Notes: a model not told the origin generated them from the sequence alone. Positions 33,401-46,741 are shown, numbered from the stretch's first letter. The stretch is DNA of 64,000 bases from Ophioceras dolichostomum (GCA_003049485.1 PYST01000206.1:1-64000), one strand, 5' to 3'. Made by a program: numbers and translations.

Positions 33401-36400
33401 CAGGTTGGCAATCAGATCGCGATCCAAAGACACCCCATGACATGAGAGAGAGGAGCACCACTAGGAACCACCAGTCGGGTACTTTTGGCTGTTTTCTCCA
33501 ACCATGCACCTGCAGATGAAGCGAGCTCTGAGCCTGTTTTTTTTTTCTCCCTCTACTTTTTGTCCCTTTCCTGACAACGGCCGTTCCCTGATGCTTGGTT
33601 TTGCTCGCCAGGCGGCACACTACCGGGCCATATCCTCCTCTCTTGGCGCTTGGCGGGGGTGCAACCACTTACACGAACGAAGTTGAGAGGAGCATCACCT
33701 CCGTGCCCACGTACTTCTTTTCTTTTTACTCGAGGTAGGTTCCCTTTTCCCGCCCTGGACCTGAACCCGTCCGTGCGAGCCTGCTCGGGACCTTACAGGT
33801 AGGTACGGTAGTATCAAGGTATCAAAAATGGTGTGCGCGTTGCGCGATAACGGACGTGTCGAGTTTGCCTCGCCACGCAAACGACCACAAGCGGAACAAC
33901 TGGAGCTTTTGGGCTGTTGGCGCTTGGCCGCCCAAGCCTCATCGCCCAACGGACGGATGGATTCCTCTTCGTTCCTCTCTCCTCTCCTCTTCCATGTAAC
34001 ATTCTACCAACCAATGAACCAATAGCAAACCGTAGCAACCTTGAATCCCTTGAAAGTCCGAACGAGGAGCACAGCTTTTTTTTTCCTTTGCGATGTTTCG
34101 TTGTTTCTTTTCTTTTCGCTTTTTTTGTTGCTCCCACGGTTCCTGGCGGACCCCGCATCCTGCCGAGCGAAGGAAGCTTGCAAGTTGAAACACCCAGGTC
34201 GTCGGCCTTGCGCAGGTTCTGGATCCCGCGAGGCCCACGAGGCCCGCGAGTCCCGCGAGGGAAGGAAAAGGGAAGTAACTTTCTTGCGCGTACCTTAGTC
34301 TGAAGTACCGCTACAAAGAATTGCATGATCCGAAGGTGCCGGGTCACCGCCGCAAATCATCACACGGGAATAGCGGGACTGTCATCGCACACATGCGCAC
34401 ACACACAGTCATCAATAAGATACGCCCATCAATCAGACCCCAGTCCCCTCCCTCCCAGTCCTGCTTTTTTCAAAACTTTCCCGAACAACACAATGATAAC
34501 AGAAGAGAGAAAGACAGACGAAAGAAATGAGAGGACAACAATTTACTGGGCAACCCAAGGGTCTTTCAAAAACAAGGCAGAGAATGACGCACCATGCGCG
34601 CGAAGGGTCCTCGACTCCGTAAAAGGTCCATTCGTCAGAAGCAAAGTGACCGAGTCCATGTCGTCGCGCGATCGAGCTTTTGCAGCGGGATCGGGCTGAA
34701 AATGACCTCAAAAAAACGTGAGGGCGGGGAGGGGACCCTGGACACCCCTGGCACCCTGGACACACCCTGGCACACCCTGGCACCCTGGCACGACCACACC
34801 AGTGGGGCTTGGGGGCTCTTTAGCCCGCGGGACTGAAAGTTCGGCGAGCGGGAATGGGAATTTGGAGGGGGGGGCAGCTAAGGTACCTCCACGTAACTCC
34901 CTCCTTCCTCTGCATCATCAATGGCATAAACGATTAACGAAAAAAAAAAAAAATTCATTACATGTTGAGCATGCCTATCCACCTACCATCTAGCCTACCT
35001 GCCTTGGCGCCTGCCTCCTTCGTGCTGTGGTAGGTAGCCCTGCCTTGCCTGCTGGCCGCCCTCCCTCCCTTCCCTGGAACTGGCTGGCACACGGCCTCGC
35101 CTCGCCTCGGGCCATTCGGTCTCATTGAAGAAGTCCTCATCAGCAAGTTTCCAGTCCCATCTCGCGTGCGCGGCGTCGTGCAGAAAGGCTAAGCCCACCA
35201 GTCCAGCCAGTCCAGCCCACCAATCCACTTCCGCCCTCCATCAATGACCCCTCTCGGCGCCTCGCGCCCTGGGCTAGGCCCCTGGCCCTTGGTGGGGAGC
35301 TCTCAGTTCTTTTTTGGGCTTGCTTTGCTTAGAAAGCAAGAAGAACATGAAGGGAGGGGCAGCTCCAGACCACCACCACCCCCTCTACACTGGACTTCCG
35401 AGCTTAGCTTTCTTTTCTTTGTTGAGGTAAAGGTACTCACTCGATGTCTTGGCCCACACACACAACATCGGACGTTCAGTCGCAATCGAGGAGCGGCGCT
35501 GCCGCGCTTGTTGTCGGGTTGTTGCTTTCTCTTGATTCCGTCGAAAGTGTCGATCCCACTTAACAACGAAATAGAACATTCATAGGATGAGATGTGTAAC
35601 AAGATGAAGCTTGGCAGAGATTCTGTTCGCGGCCGCCCCCAACAACGACGGTTGCTGTTGCACTTTGTATGTACAGTCCTGACAGACAGGTGCAGTGGAA
35701 GTCCAGTCGGCGCCAGCTCGGCGGCAGCAACGGCCCCCCTCCTCGCCTCGGAGCACAACCGTGGACCCTAGGGGTCCAAGGCATGGCCTCTTTGTGTCTC
35801 TACGCTGTATTCCGTGTCGTCTCTATCTCCCTCTATCTCAAACACATCCCTACTGAGATCCTATCTGGTGGAAGGGTCATTTTCGTTTGTGTCTTTCTTT
35901 GTTAGAGTCAAGGACCTGCGGAATTGGTGGGTGCTGATTCGACCATCTGTACCACACTCACACGCCAATGACTGTTGACGATTACCCCCGGCACGAATCC
36001 CCGTATTCCGCTCCGAGAACAAGAGGTAACAACGAAAAAGAAGGTTGCCTCAGAAGGATGGAAAAACCAAGGCGTCGACACCAACCCGAAACAAGGAACT
36101 TTCAGGTTTTCTTCAATCTTTCGGGCTTAGGCTCCTCCTCTCTTCTTTTTTTGAGTTGGTGGTGGCGGAGCTCCTGCTCCGGCAACAGCCGCAGCTGTCC
36201 GTCATGTCATTCAAAGAGGGAAAGCCTGAAGTGCCTGCCTTGGCTTTGCTACCCTGCTAGTATCCCTATCATCCATCCATGCCACTACCGCAAGACCTGA
36301 GGACAGAATGACAAACGGCGGGCGCACAGGGGACAAAGGCACGGTCAGTCAGTCAGTTGCTTTCGGCCTTGCTCGCGAGAGAGACCTTGCAGTCATCGAG

Positions 36401-38865
36401 AAGAACAACCTCGTATAACCCGCACCAACCGAGATGCCCTGCCTTGCCCTGCCTTAACATGCAGGGCAGTGTGTGTGGACTGAGAAACCCCGGTGTCTGA
36501 TGCGTGCAGATAGCAATCAACGGCCGGGTCGAGAATGCCGAGAAAACCAGGAGCAAACTGCCGAGAGCCCTACAATATTGCGACTTGGCGACTTTGACCC
36601 GACCTCAAACTATGTATGGACAAGGTACCAATGTCCAGACAGCGAAACAACTAATTAGGGACCCCCCCGTTTCCCGCCCGCTTGTCAAATCGTCTCGATC
36701 TCCGAGCCCCGGCTGAGGCCAGGACACAAGTTTGCATCCATCCATCGCTCGCGACATCCTGAATGCCGGGCCTATCCCTCGCCCGTGTTATCCGTATTCT
36801 CTTATCAAACTCCCACCTCCTATCAACCATTCTACCTTGGGGTGTGCCTGTCTTCCTGCCTGGTCGCCTGCCAACTGGCCTCGCTCACTTCCTGTGCTGC
36901 CTCACGGCGCCATATTTCCAATCTATATCCAACCAGCCAACTTCCTCCCACTCCTACCGTAATTCCCATGGTTTGCTGCTCCTCCTTCTTCCCCTTCTCC
37001 TCTCTCTCTTCTCCCGCGGCGCAGCTCTGAGTGTGTGCCGCCGACACTTTATCTCCGTCTTACATCCTGCTCATCATGGCCGCCGGGCGGCCCCTTCCCC
37101 TCCCTCCCTCAACTCTATCCCGAGCTTCTCCGCACTATGTGCAGAGTTCTTGTTTGAAGTCCGTACCTGCTGCTACTACATGTAGTCTCGTAGAATACCC
37201 TCCCACACACGTTGTAATAGTCATGCATGTCGCCGTGGGCACCCTGACCTGACCTGACCTGGCCTGACCTCTGACCTGAGCCTGAACCTGGAGCCTGAGC
37301 TTGAGCCAGAGCCCGGACGGATTTGGGAATTGGACCCTGAGTGATACCATACCTCCCCTTCCTTTCCCCATCCCCCTCCTCCCATCATTGCGACGCTACC
37401 TCGGTATCTTGTCGTCTTGTCTCCTACTGTTACCTCCCAACTTTCCCTCCCTTCCCCACCGGAGCGAGCAGCCCACTCCCACCTCATCGCAAATATAGCA
37501 GTTGGACCAGCCAAGGCTATCCGGTTGAGGCTGTGTGAAAACTGCGAAGCTGCGAAAAAACCGCGAAAACTGCCCACAGGAAAGAAAGATGAAGCACTGT
37601 GCCTCTCTGTTATTTCTGCCGCCCTTTCTCCAAATCCTCCTCGCTCGTGGCTCTCTCTTTGGATACCGACCTGGGTATCCTGGGTAAGGGAGGTATCTAC
37701 GAGCTACCTGGGTACCTAAGGTACCTAAGGTAAAGAAGGTAAGTACCCCGACCCGCCTCAGGCACACTTGTGAGGAGTCGTCCTCGGGAAACGGGCTTTT
37801 GCGCCAGTCGGCTGCATGTTTCTTTCTTTGCGCTTTCCCGCTGGCTGGCTGGCGCCATGGTCACGCCACGGAAGCCATTTAGTAAAAAAAAAAAAAAAGG
37901 TCTCTTTGATGCGACGGGACGGACACGCCTCGTTGTCGTCGCCTTTCGCCCCAGTGCGCCGATTACAGCACAGCACGACACGGCACGATACAACATAGGG
38001 TGTGGTGTGTGGTGCCCCAGGCAGACAGATAGGCAGAGCGAAAACGAGCTGGATGGATGAGCGAGCCGTTGGCGCGCACGCAGGCGCAAGCAGAAAAGGT
38101 GACAGAAGAGAGATAGAGCCCGAAAGTGTCTCAAGGATCAACGCACACACGCATGGGTGGACAACGGGCGGGCGTGCGGGCGAGCAGGCGAGCGGGCAAG
38201 CGGGCGCAAGCTGCGCACATCTCTGCTGCTTACATCCATCCATTCATATCAGGTACATACCATCAGCACCCACAAACAGAAAACCAGAATAGCTCAACAG
38301 TGCCATGCCATCCTCTCGTGAACTCAACTACTAGCCACCACCCTGCTTTGCCTGCAAGCCTTCCTGCCAGCCTTCCTACCTATGTCAGTGTCTCCGGATC
38401 TGTATGCCCTTATCGACTTATAGTCTACCTCACCTACCAAGCCAAGGCTACCACGGAAGTCTTTCCAAAACTACAAGAGCGCTTTTCCTGCTCCTTTTCT
38501 AAATATGTTCTTTGGAGTGTGACGAGAACACGACAGGCATTTGTGTATGGTTGGTTGCACACTTTTCCGCAGAGTTCTGGCTTTTGATCTGGTGAGAGAT
38601 GCAGAGCAAAGTGTCAAGCGAGAGACCAAGGTACTTACAGACCCCGCCAACTTACATACTTGATATTTGCTCCCTTCCATGATGGCTTGCTATTGTTTCC
38701 TTTTACAAATAAGTCGGCACTGCCTACCGGCCTCACCTCTCTTACCCCCAAAGTCCCCAAAGTTCGCCCCCTCCCCTCCCCTCCCCTTTGCCCCTCTTTC
38801 ACCCGTCTCGACCCTTCGCGATGCGTGAGGGCTAAATCTCTCTCACCCTTAACCCCCCCCCCCCC

Positions 38866-38919
38866 NNNNNNNNNNNNNNNNNNNNNNNNNNNNNNNNNNN
38901 NNNNNNNNNNNNNNNNNNN
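38866..38919. other. Assembly gap (54 N) bounded by poly-C
   Basis: Thirteen or more Cs precede the Ns and four follow. It lies in gene-free DNA. Confidence 0.98.
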
Positions 38920-41900
38920 CCCCTTTAGATCGTTGCAGCAGCAGGTACATAAGGTAGCTGGGCGGTATGGAGGCTGGCAGGCATGCAAGCATGCAAGGCA
39001 AAACGGCCGGTCAAGAGATCCAGCCATACAGAGTACGTACTGTGGAAAATCATATCCCCTTTCGGCGAGGTGTGGCTCGACCTGCAGGCTGATGTCAACC
39101 ACTCGAGTCTCATGTGCGCGTTTCTCCAATATCCTACCTACTATCCTTCCATCCCTCCCTTCCATGGCACACAAGAAACGCGTCCGCATGACTATCTTCG
39201 TTTTTTTCTTTCTTTTCTTTTTTGTCTCGCTGCTTTCGCCAGCGCATCAGGTGTGGCAGCATCGATAGTAATAGGCATTCGCCTTTTCATGCTGGCAATC
39301 CCAAAACATGGCATTTGTCCCAGAATTCCATACCTTCCCTGGCAACCTGGTCTCCCATGCAGTCTGGCCAGACCGGGCTGTAAGTAGCACACACATCCGA
39401 CAGTGAGAGGGGGGGTATTGTTCTGTTGAGGAGGGAAGAGGGGGAAGGGGGTAGACGCGCTGACTCGTCGTCTTCTCATCTTCCTCCTCCACCACCACCC
39501 CGTTCCCCTACTCTCCTTGTCCGTTCCCCAGAACTTGCCACTTTGTGGTAGGACCCCTAAAGACAGTGCTCGTAGCCATCATAGCCATCATTCGCCTCCC
39601 TCGGCGGTACTTTATGCACAATGGTCTGCGCTTGTCGAATGTTTGGCCTAACTTCACAGTGACACCGCAAGTGGACACTGGACAGCGTAGGTTTCGTTGG
39701 CTCATATATACGTGCTTGGTATAGAGGTATATAGCGAGGTTGATATGCCACAGACGATAGTTTCCTGCGCAGGTTTTTATCCCTGGCGATGCAGGTAGAT
39801 ATCTACCTAGTTAACGTTGCTACCCCATGATCGTCTCAAATTGTCGAGGCCCTTGGTGAAAGCTAAGCTCTGAGGGGGGAAAAGCCCAGCAGCCCAATGT
39901 CCAGCAGCTCAGCGGAGCTAGACCCCCTTGTGGACCAGCCAGTCCCTTGGCTCTGATACCATCGGCTTTACTGCCGGGTCATCACATCTACATCACATCA
40001 CGACATCCTGGCAGGGCTGGGCTGGGCCGAGATAATCCCCCCCAGAACGACTGGCTATCGATTCCTGCCTAGGTACGTAGGTACGTAGGAACTTCGAGTG
40101 ATCGAATGAATGCATGCTTCGCTCCCCTAGACATAGGATTTCGCGTTTGACCCCAGGCCCAAGCTTTCGCCTCACTTCTGGTCCCATCTGTTTTTAACTC
40201 TTCTTCTTCATTTCATCTGATATCATGCTTTTCACAATATCAGGGTCCAAGCTGAACTCACAGGGCAGCAGAGCCAAGAAAGGCCGAGCTCGCGCACCCG
40301 ATGTGGGGGGGACATGATGGAGAGGGGGCTGGGGAGACCCGAGGCGAACCGGAGGTTAGAGCCTGAAGTCTAGGCAGGTAAGCAAGATAAAGAACCTAGA
40401 CGTGATGCGGAAGCAGCGAGGTCCCTGTCCAGATATATGGCGAGCGTACGTACGCAAGTACTCGATAGTAGGAGGGTAGGGGGAGGGTGGGTTGGTGCGG
40501 ACGTGCTGGGGACAATCACCTATCTTCCTTGACGACAGAAGTGGGGACATGCTCTGGTAGTGTGTAAGTGAGCCCCGCCTTCACACACTTTCTGCTATTC
40601 TCTTCTGATACCTGCTCTAGACTTCCAGATCGCTCGCTGATGATGGACGAGTCGAAGGACAACGAGTCTCAAGTCTCGAAAGCGGCACGCAGCCGGCGCG
40701 GCAGACAGGGAAGGGATGCTCCGTCCGGCCAGCTTCGAGGTTTGTCTGAAGACGACAGACCGTGCGTGCGTGCGTGCGTTGCGTCTTACAGCCAAAAAGT
40801 TGCCACGGCCACGTGGGATAAACACAACAAAATTTCTCTTCTGTTGTCTTGTGGGAGGGGAATACAAACACAGACAAGAAACACACGAGTGGACACGGAC
40901 TGGGCTGGTCCGGACCATGGGGGCAAAGTGAGGTTTGACTGGCACGGCAGCCGCCGAGCGACCCCGAACGCAGCGGCCAGACAGACAGGCTCATGTGTCT
41001 TTTTGTCTTTCCTATCGCCTTGTCCGCCCGCACTGATTCTTCATTCCTCCCTTCGTTTCAACGCTCCCGCAAAATGTTGTCCTACGAGGGGCTGAGACTG
41101 ATAGGCTAGAACAGGTCTTAAGGCATGATACAACAAGTGAAAAAAAAACGACCGAAGGCGCCGAGCTAATGTGAGGGCGTATTAGTGCCACTAGTAGGTA
41201 CTAGTAGGAAATATTCACTAAGAGGACCGGCCCTACTGCATTCCTTCTGCAATCCTTCTTTCCCACTACAGTATCTCAGGCCTCTTCTCTCCTCCCTCCC
41301 TTCAACATGTGGCACCGCCGAGACAAAGACGTTACAGACCACCAAGATAGGAAGAACAGAAAAGAAACAGATACAGTCCAGAACATACGGGTCGGACGTG
41401 GGAACTAATTTAAGCCCTCCCTTTCCATTTCCCCTCCCCTCCCACTCCCCGTTCACCTACTCCCATAGTCAGTGTCTGGTCGGCGGTACGTCCCCTCCCC
41501 TCGAGACGGGGGGATGGGGGAATAGAAAAGTTGGTAAAAACGAAAGCTGAGTGAGGACCCCTCAAATCAAATCGGGACAGGACCACGCGGCGGAGGACAC
41601 GATCCGGCCCTGTACGTAGTGGTAGTACCTCCTCACCTTAGGTGTGCCCCGAACTCGAGAAAGACTAGCTACCCTTTCCCTCCTGAACATACACGATACC
41701 ATGAGATGTTTGGATGATGTCCTATCCCTCCCTAATCCGCATGCCTATGCCCATGCCCATGCCCCTGCCCATGCCTTTGCCTACTAGTAGTATCACCTCA
41801 CCTCCCTCCATCCCTTCCCTGTCCCGGAAGTCAGAACTAGTAGTCGGAGCTCAAGCTCAAGTAGGTACCTCGGTAGCACCATCATCCATCATCACACTCT

Positions 41901-42349
41901 TCCTTGATTTGCTTCGCACGGGTTCGCCACCCAAAGATGGGTAGTATACTAGTACTACCTCCCATCATCCTAGTACCTAGCAACCCTAGGCAGCAGCAGC
42001 ACGGGACAGAAAGTTAAACGCAAAAAGGGGGAAAGATAACCGCGCGTTGAGTTCAGTTCCATACAAGCATCCATCCACCTGGCATCTATCCCACGAATCA
42101 AAAGAGCGTACCTACCTTACCTTACGAGCCTACCTGCGAGGAGAGGTGGATGGGGTTTGCATGAATTGAAACCGTGCCAATGGGAAGTCAGATCACGAGA
42201 CAAGAAAAAAAACCTTCTTATTAAACAAGGTGAAAAACAAGAAGACCCTGGGATTCCGGCCACGCCACACTAAGACGCCGCGATTGGGAGAGGCCTGGAC
42301 CGACGACCCTGCCCAGGACACCCGCGCGCGCGTTTTGCGTCCTCGGCAC

Positions 42350-42380
42350 GGGATATGGGATATGGGATATGGGATATGGG
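42350..42380. repeat. GGGATAT tandem repeat, four copies
   Basis: Four perfect 7-bp units followed by GGG. It lies in intergenic DNA about 0.8 kb beyond the 3' end of the GST-fusion gene. It is not a telomere repeat of the usual fungal TTAGGG kind. Confidence 0.9.
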
Positions 42381-43155
42381 GCTTTAGACCCCAGACGTTG
42401 TTTTGTTGTTCGACTTCTTCTTCGTCGTCGTCGTCGTCGCTGCCGTTGATGATGTTGGGATGCCAGATAGCTGTCTTTTTTGGATTTCTATTATCGTTCA
42501 AGTCCGTTCTGTCCGTCCGTCCGTCCCTCGTAGTCCTTCTCATGCTGTATCCAAGTCTATTGTACACCCAGAGAAGGTCCACGTACATTCCCTGAAGAGG
42601 TCTATGTACTACCTTTGCATCAAGTCCAACGAGGGCATGCCGGGGGAATTAAACATACACAGGGCTGCGGATACAGGGTATCATGCGCCCGCTGTAGGCG
42701 CGTAGGCAGGTCAGGTAATGAATAAATAGTAGGTCGGCATTAGTTCGAAAGGCAAACGATGGAAGAAGATGCTTTCCCGTCGACCCCCTCACGTTCCCCC
42801 CTCGCTCTCAGTGAGCGGTTCACATGATTTGATACATGAACCACCACCACTCAGCCAGAAACAAAGGAGCGTCAAGAGAGGAGAGAGATAAGGAACAGTT
42901 AAGAGACTTTCTCCTCTCCCTCAAGACTGACCTTCCTGCGTGCTCCCTGTCTGCTTGCCTGTGACATTTGACAGTCTAGGATACCGCCCCTGTCGCCGCC
43001 GCAGCATCCGGGGTGGCGGAACCGAGCAGCGGATGGTCGCCCAAACGCGGGGTGAATCGGGCCATGATGGAAGAAGAAAGGGGCGGCCCTGTGAAAGAGA
43101 GAGAGTGCGCGTGGTAAGAGAAAATGTATCAATCAGCATAGGGCCCTACGCGGGG

Positions 43156-46100
43156 TCAAGTAGGGCCTGAGTAGGTACCGTTGGTGTTGTTGTTGGTGTT
43201 ACTACTGGCGCTGGCGCTGGTGAGGTTGGAGCTGGGTGTGATCAGCTCCACCGTCTCGACGTAGAGGTCCTCGGCGCTGATGGTGGCCTGTACATGGGGG
43301 TTTGCTTCGATGGCGTCGATATACCGCTGGAAGCGCGAGCCGGGCGGCGCCGGCCTCCATTGGTGTAAGGGGGTGAAGATCCGGGAGAGCCGGATGGCGA
43401 ACGGGGCGAAGTGGATGTCTACTAGACAGAGGTCGGGGCCGAGGAAATAGGGTCCCTAGGTAGGGCGGGATATATTTGGATTAGCACTTCGTGATAGTCT
43501 CTGATATGCACAGAAAGCCGTAGATGGAAGACAACGGTCCACAGCCAGGTGTCGGTGTATAGAATATCTCATCGCGTTAGGAGAGCACGACGCCACGACA
43601 CCACGACAACCCTGAGAGTGGGCTCGCAGGCAGAGCTTAGTACTTCCCATAATAAGTCCGAATAAGTCTCAGCATACCTCTTCATCAGCGCCTACCATCA
43701 GCGAAACGACGTCTCTCTTGAGGTTGAGTGCAAGCTCTTGCTTGTCCTCAGAGCCTATGGCCTGGAGCAACGCGTAAAAAGACGGGACGATTCGATTGTT
43801 GATCTGACGCAGTCCATGGCATGTCAGCTGAGGACGGTGTTAAAACACACCTACGATTGTAGGGCAACGAAGTGCCCAAGTAGCCTTGAGCATACATCAG
43901 GCAGCCAGGATAGGTAACTGGGCAGGTAACCCTCGCTCGCCTTGCACTTACATAGTCGATCCATAGCCGGCAGTTAGCCTTCAAGCGAGGCTCCGTCGGA
44001 AAGAGACGCACGCGGCTGTCGAGATCTTCCAACTTCATGGAAAAGAAGAAGAATAGTGTCTGGGGTTAGTCGGCATGCAAGTTATAGTCACTGTGGAAGT
44101 AGACCCAGCGGGACTCAATGGGAAGGGGATATGCAGCCTTGCCCTTCTAAGAGGCGGACAGGGTAAACTCACGTATTCGAGAATAATGCTGCTCTCACCA
44201 CATGCCCACTCCCCCTTCCGGATAGCAGGCACCAAGCCACGTGGATTCGCCTCAAGCAGCTGTGTGGGCTTCGGCTTTTTGAAGGGATTGATCTCGCAGT
44301 ACTGATACGGGAGACACTTAGCCTCCAAGGCGATCCATACGCGCTGGGAAAAAGGACTTTGAGAAAACCAAAAAAAGGGGGCAATTTAGCACGAGTGTTC
44401 TATAGGCAGGTAGGCAGGTACTAGATTGAATCAGAGTAAGAGAGGTGCTCCCCTTCACTTCTTCACTTACCAAAAGCAGGCAGCATAGAGCTTCATATCG
44501 CTGTCCCTCATGTGTTTCCGCGCAGTCGCCGCCGCAGCGCCCGTGGGCTTGCGTACGGGCGCCCTTGTCGAGTGTGAGGAACCACTGCCAGCAGTCGTTG
44601 TGACGGACCTCTTGCTATTTGCCGTCGTGCTTGTCGTGGCGCTGCCACCACCGCCATCACCACCACCAGTCGTTGCCACTGTCGCCCTCGTCGCCGTCGA
44701 GGCCGAGGCCGACCCCTGAGATTTCTTGGTCCCCTTCTCCTGGGCGGCGAGCCACCTCTGGACGCTGCTCTTCTTGATCTCGTCACTCTTCTCGAGCGTG
44801 TGCTTGTGTGGGCCCGCCACCCCTTCGCCCTTGCCGTTCCCGCCGTTGCCGTTGACGCGCTGTATGGTCCAGAACCGACACCCGTCCGTACCTGGGACTC
44901 CGGCGGGGAAAACCGGGGTCTCGTGACTTTGGACTTGGTGGCCACCGCCTGTTAAGGTAGCCGCCGTTTGTGCAACAATTCCTGCGCCGTCATCGAGATC
45001 CGGAGAAGCAATCACTGACTGAGCAGGAGGAGCAGTAGCTACAGCTCCGAGTCGGCTCCCAGCCGGGGTGGTGGTGGTGATCGTGGGAGAAGAAGTTCCA
45101 CCGACGGAACCTCCGACAGAACCACCGGTAGCTGCTGTTGTTGACGGTTGTGGCAGCAGAACGCCGTCGAGCATGCTGAGAGTGGTGCCGTCGAAATACT
45201 CGGTGATCTTGATCTTCACATCGCAGAGGTCACGTTCGCGCGTGCTGCGCTTCCGCTTCTTCTTGTTCGGGTCGTCCGACTTCGGAGTTCCCGGCGGCCG
45301 CCCCTTCATGCGGCAGTCCCAGTAGTGGCTGACGAACGGCTTGCGCTTGTAGCGCTGCGTGGAGCGGTGGGAGTAGACGTTGTCGACGTGGGGGAAGTAG
45401 GTTTCGAATCTGTCCGGGTTACATCACGTGAACCCATCCGACTTAGCGTTGTATGTCCTTGGTGAGAGATGAAGAGGAGATAATGGAGTTTCTTCGGATG
45501 TGTTCCGCAGCCAGATAGATACCTACGTAGGTAGGTAGGTAGGTAGGCCGGGTACGGGGGATGGTGGGTAATGGGCAAATAGGCGGGCGGGCGTGCAGGT
45601 GGGCAGGAGGGCAGACACACTCTTCGTTACTTAGGATTATCATCTCGTCTACGCCAAACAGCTTCTCTCTCCACTCTTGTAAGTTAGGAGGATCGACGAC
45701 GATGCGCGTGCTCGGAATCCCGTGCGGTTTCCCCGGGGCGGCGGCACTCGCGGGCGTGAGAGATTCGACGCTAGATTCGACCGGCCCTGCAGCGTCGTTC
45801 CTACTCTCTACTCCTAGGGCGGAAGACGCGTTCCGACCGCCATCGACGCTCAAGGGTAGAACTTCAAATGAGTCACCAGTGCTATGCAGAAGTTGCTGCG
45901 GCTGCTGTCGTTCCTGGACGCTCGAGGCTGCGCCGAGCTGTGGTAATGGCAACGGGATGGCAGAAGGTGGCGCCATCATGCTGAACTGCTCATGGCTATG
46001 CCCATGGTTATTACTGCTTCCTGGGGAAGTAGGATCCAGTTGAGAATGATGATGATGCTGTTCCAGCTGGTGCCGTTGGTGCGGACCGAGCTGTTGTGAC

Positions 46101-46741
46101 AGAGCCGGTCCACTTGATATTGCGATCGGTTGCTGCAGTGTTTCTGCTCGGCCCTCTGCAACGGTGAGCTGAGAGAGATCGGCGGCCTGTTGAAACGGTC
46201 CGGGATCCCTGTCCGAGCTCTGTCCCGAGCCTCGGCCCGGACTGGGACCGTTATCAGCTACTGAGTCCGGATTGCCGGCGAACGGGTCCGCTAGCGCATT
46301 GAAGTCTACCACATCTAAGGGGTCTAGGTGGTCAAGAGGGTGAGGATGGGGATTGGTGAGCCCAGGTTGCGTCAGCCCGTGGTGAGGGGCGTGAGGCGGC
46401 TGCACATGCTGGTGATGGTGCAGCTGGGGAAGATGATGTGCTTGGTGGTGTGCTTGGACATCATGGTGGAGGTGGCGGCGGTGTGGTGGGTGTGGTGGGT
46501 GTGGTGGGTGTTGCAGCTGAGAGTGAGCAGTCTCGATGGCCTGGTGGGCCTGCCGAGTCTGTGCTTGGTGACCTTGTGTCTGATGTGTCTGATGTGCCTG
46601 AACCTGCGACTGGGGCGACTGCGATTGTAATCGGAAGTGCGGTGGAACGTGCGTAGGGGGGTGAGGATGAGGCTGAGAGTGAGAGTGGGAGGGAGGGTGA
46701 GGATGGGTGATTGGGTATGAGACTGTGGAGGGGGAATTCAT
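43156..46741 (-). CDS. His/Gln-rich basic protein fused to an omega-like glutathione S-transferase
   Basis: Six exons: 46741-45621, 45409-44471, 44356-44173, 44032-43952, 43803-43678, 43455-43156; 916 aa, all phases agree. Residues 1-350 are low complexity, rich in His, Pro and Gln. Residues about 355-450 look conserved: NLQEWREKLFGVDEMIILSN, FETYFPHVDNVYSHRSTQR, then KGRPPGTPKSDDPNKKKRKR, a GRP-centred basic patch like an AT-hook with a nuclear localisation signal. A disordered linker leads to a complete GST (679-916): ACFCPFSQRVWIALEAK with the omega-type active cysteine (687), NPRGLVPAI with the cis-Pro, GESSIILEYLEDL, then an all-helical domain with FLGPDLCLVDIHFAPF. The same open frame runs without a stop from the basic region into the GST first exon, which favours one gene. 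Alternatively, internal ATGs at 44511 or 44496 could start a separate GST. Confidence 0.85.

Larger units (their letters stand above)
30417..43155. other. 12.7-kb region without a supportable gene
   Basis: Both strands were read for domain-like or spliced coding sequence and none was found; open frames are short, Pro/Ser/Arg-rich and restless in frame. It holds an assembly gap (38866-38919), many TACCTAGGTA-type clusters (31888, 37704, 39791, 40065, 41191, 41941), tandem decamers at 31457-31490, CACCCTGG repeats at about 34736-34790, GACCT repeats at about 37244-37300 and GGGATAT repeats at 42350-42377. The left part is the upstream region of the C2H2 gene. Long noncoding transcripts are possible but not shown by sequence. 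Confidence 0.6.

Noticed and set aside
36763..37185. 140-codon plus-strand frame with a Leu-rich stretch
   Set aside because: The Leu run comes from a CTC/CTT-rich leader-like tract, with no signal-peptide cleavage logic or conserved domain.
42350..42380. GGGATAT array as an interstitial telomere
   Set aside because: Filamentous ascomycete telomeres are normally TTAGGG, and four copies of a 7-mer are explained by slippage.
44467..44511. Separate GST gene starting at ATG 44511 or 44496
   Set aside because: Possible, but the frame is continuous with the upstream exon and phases fit a fusion; kept as an alternative rather than a separate feature.
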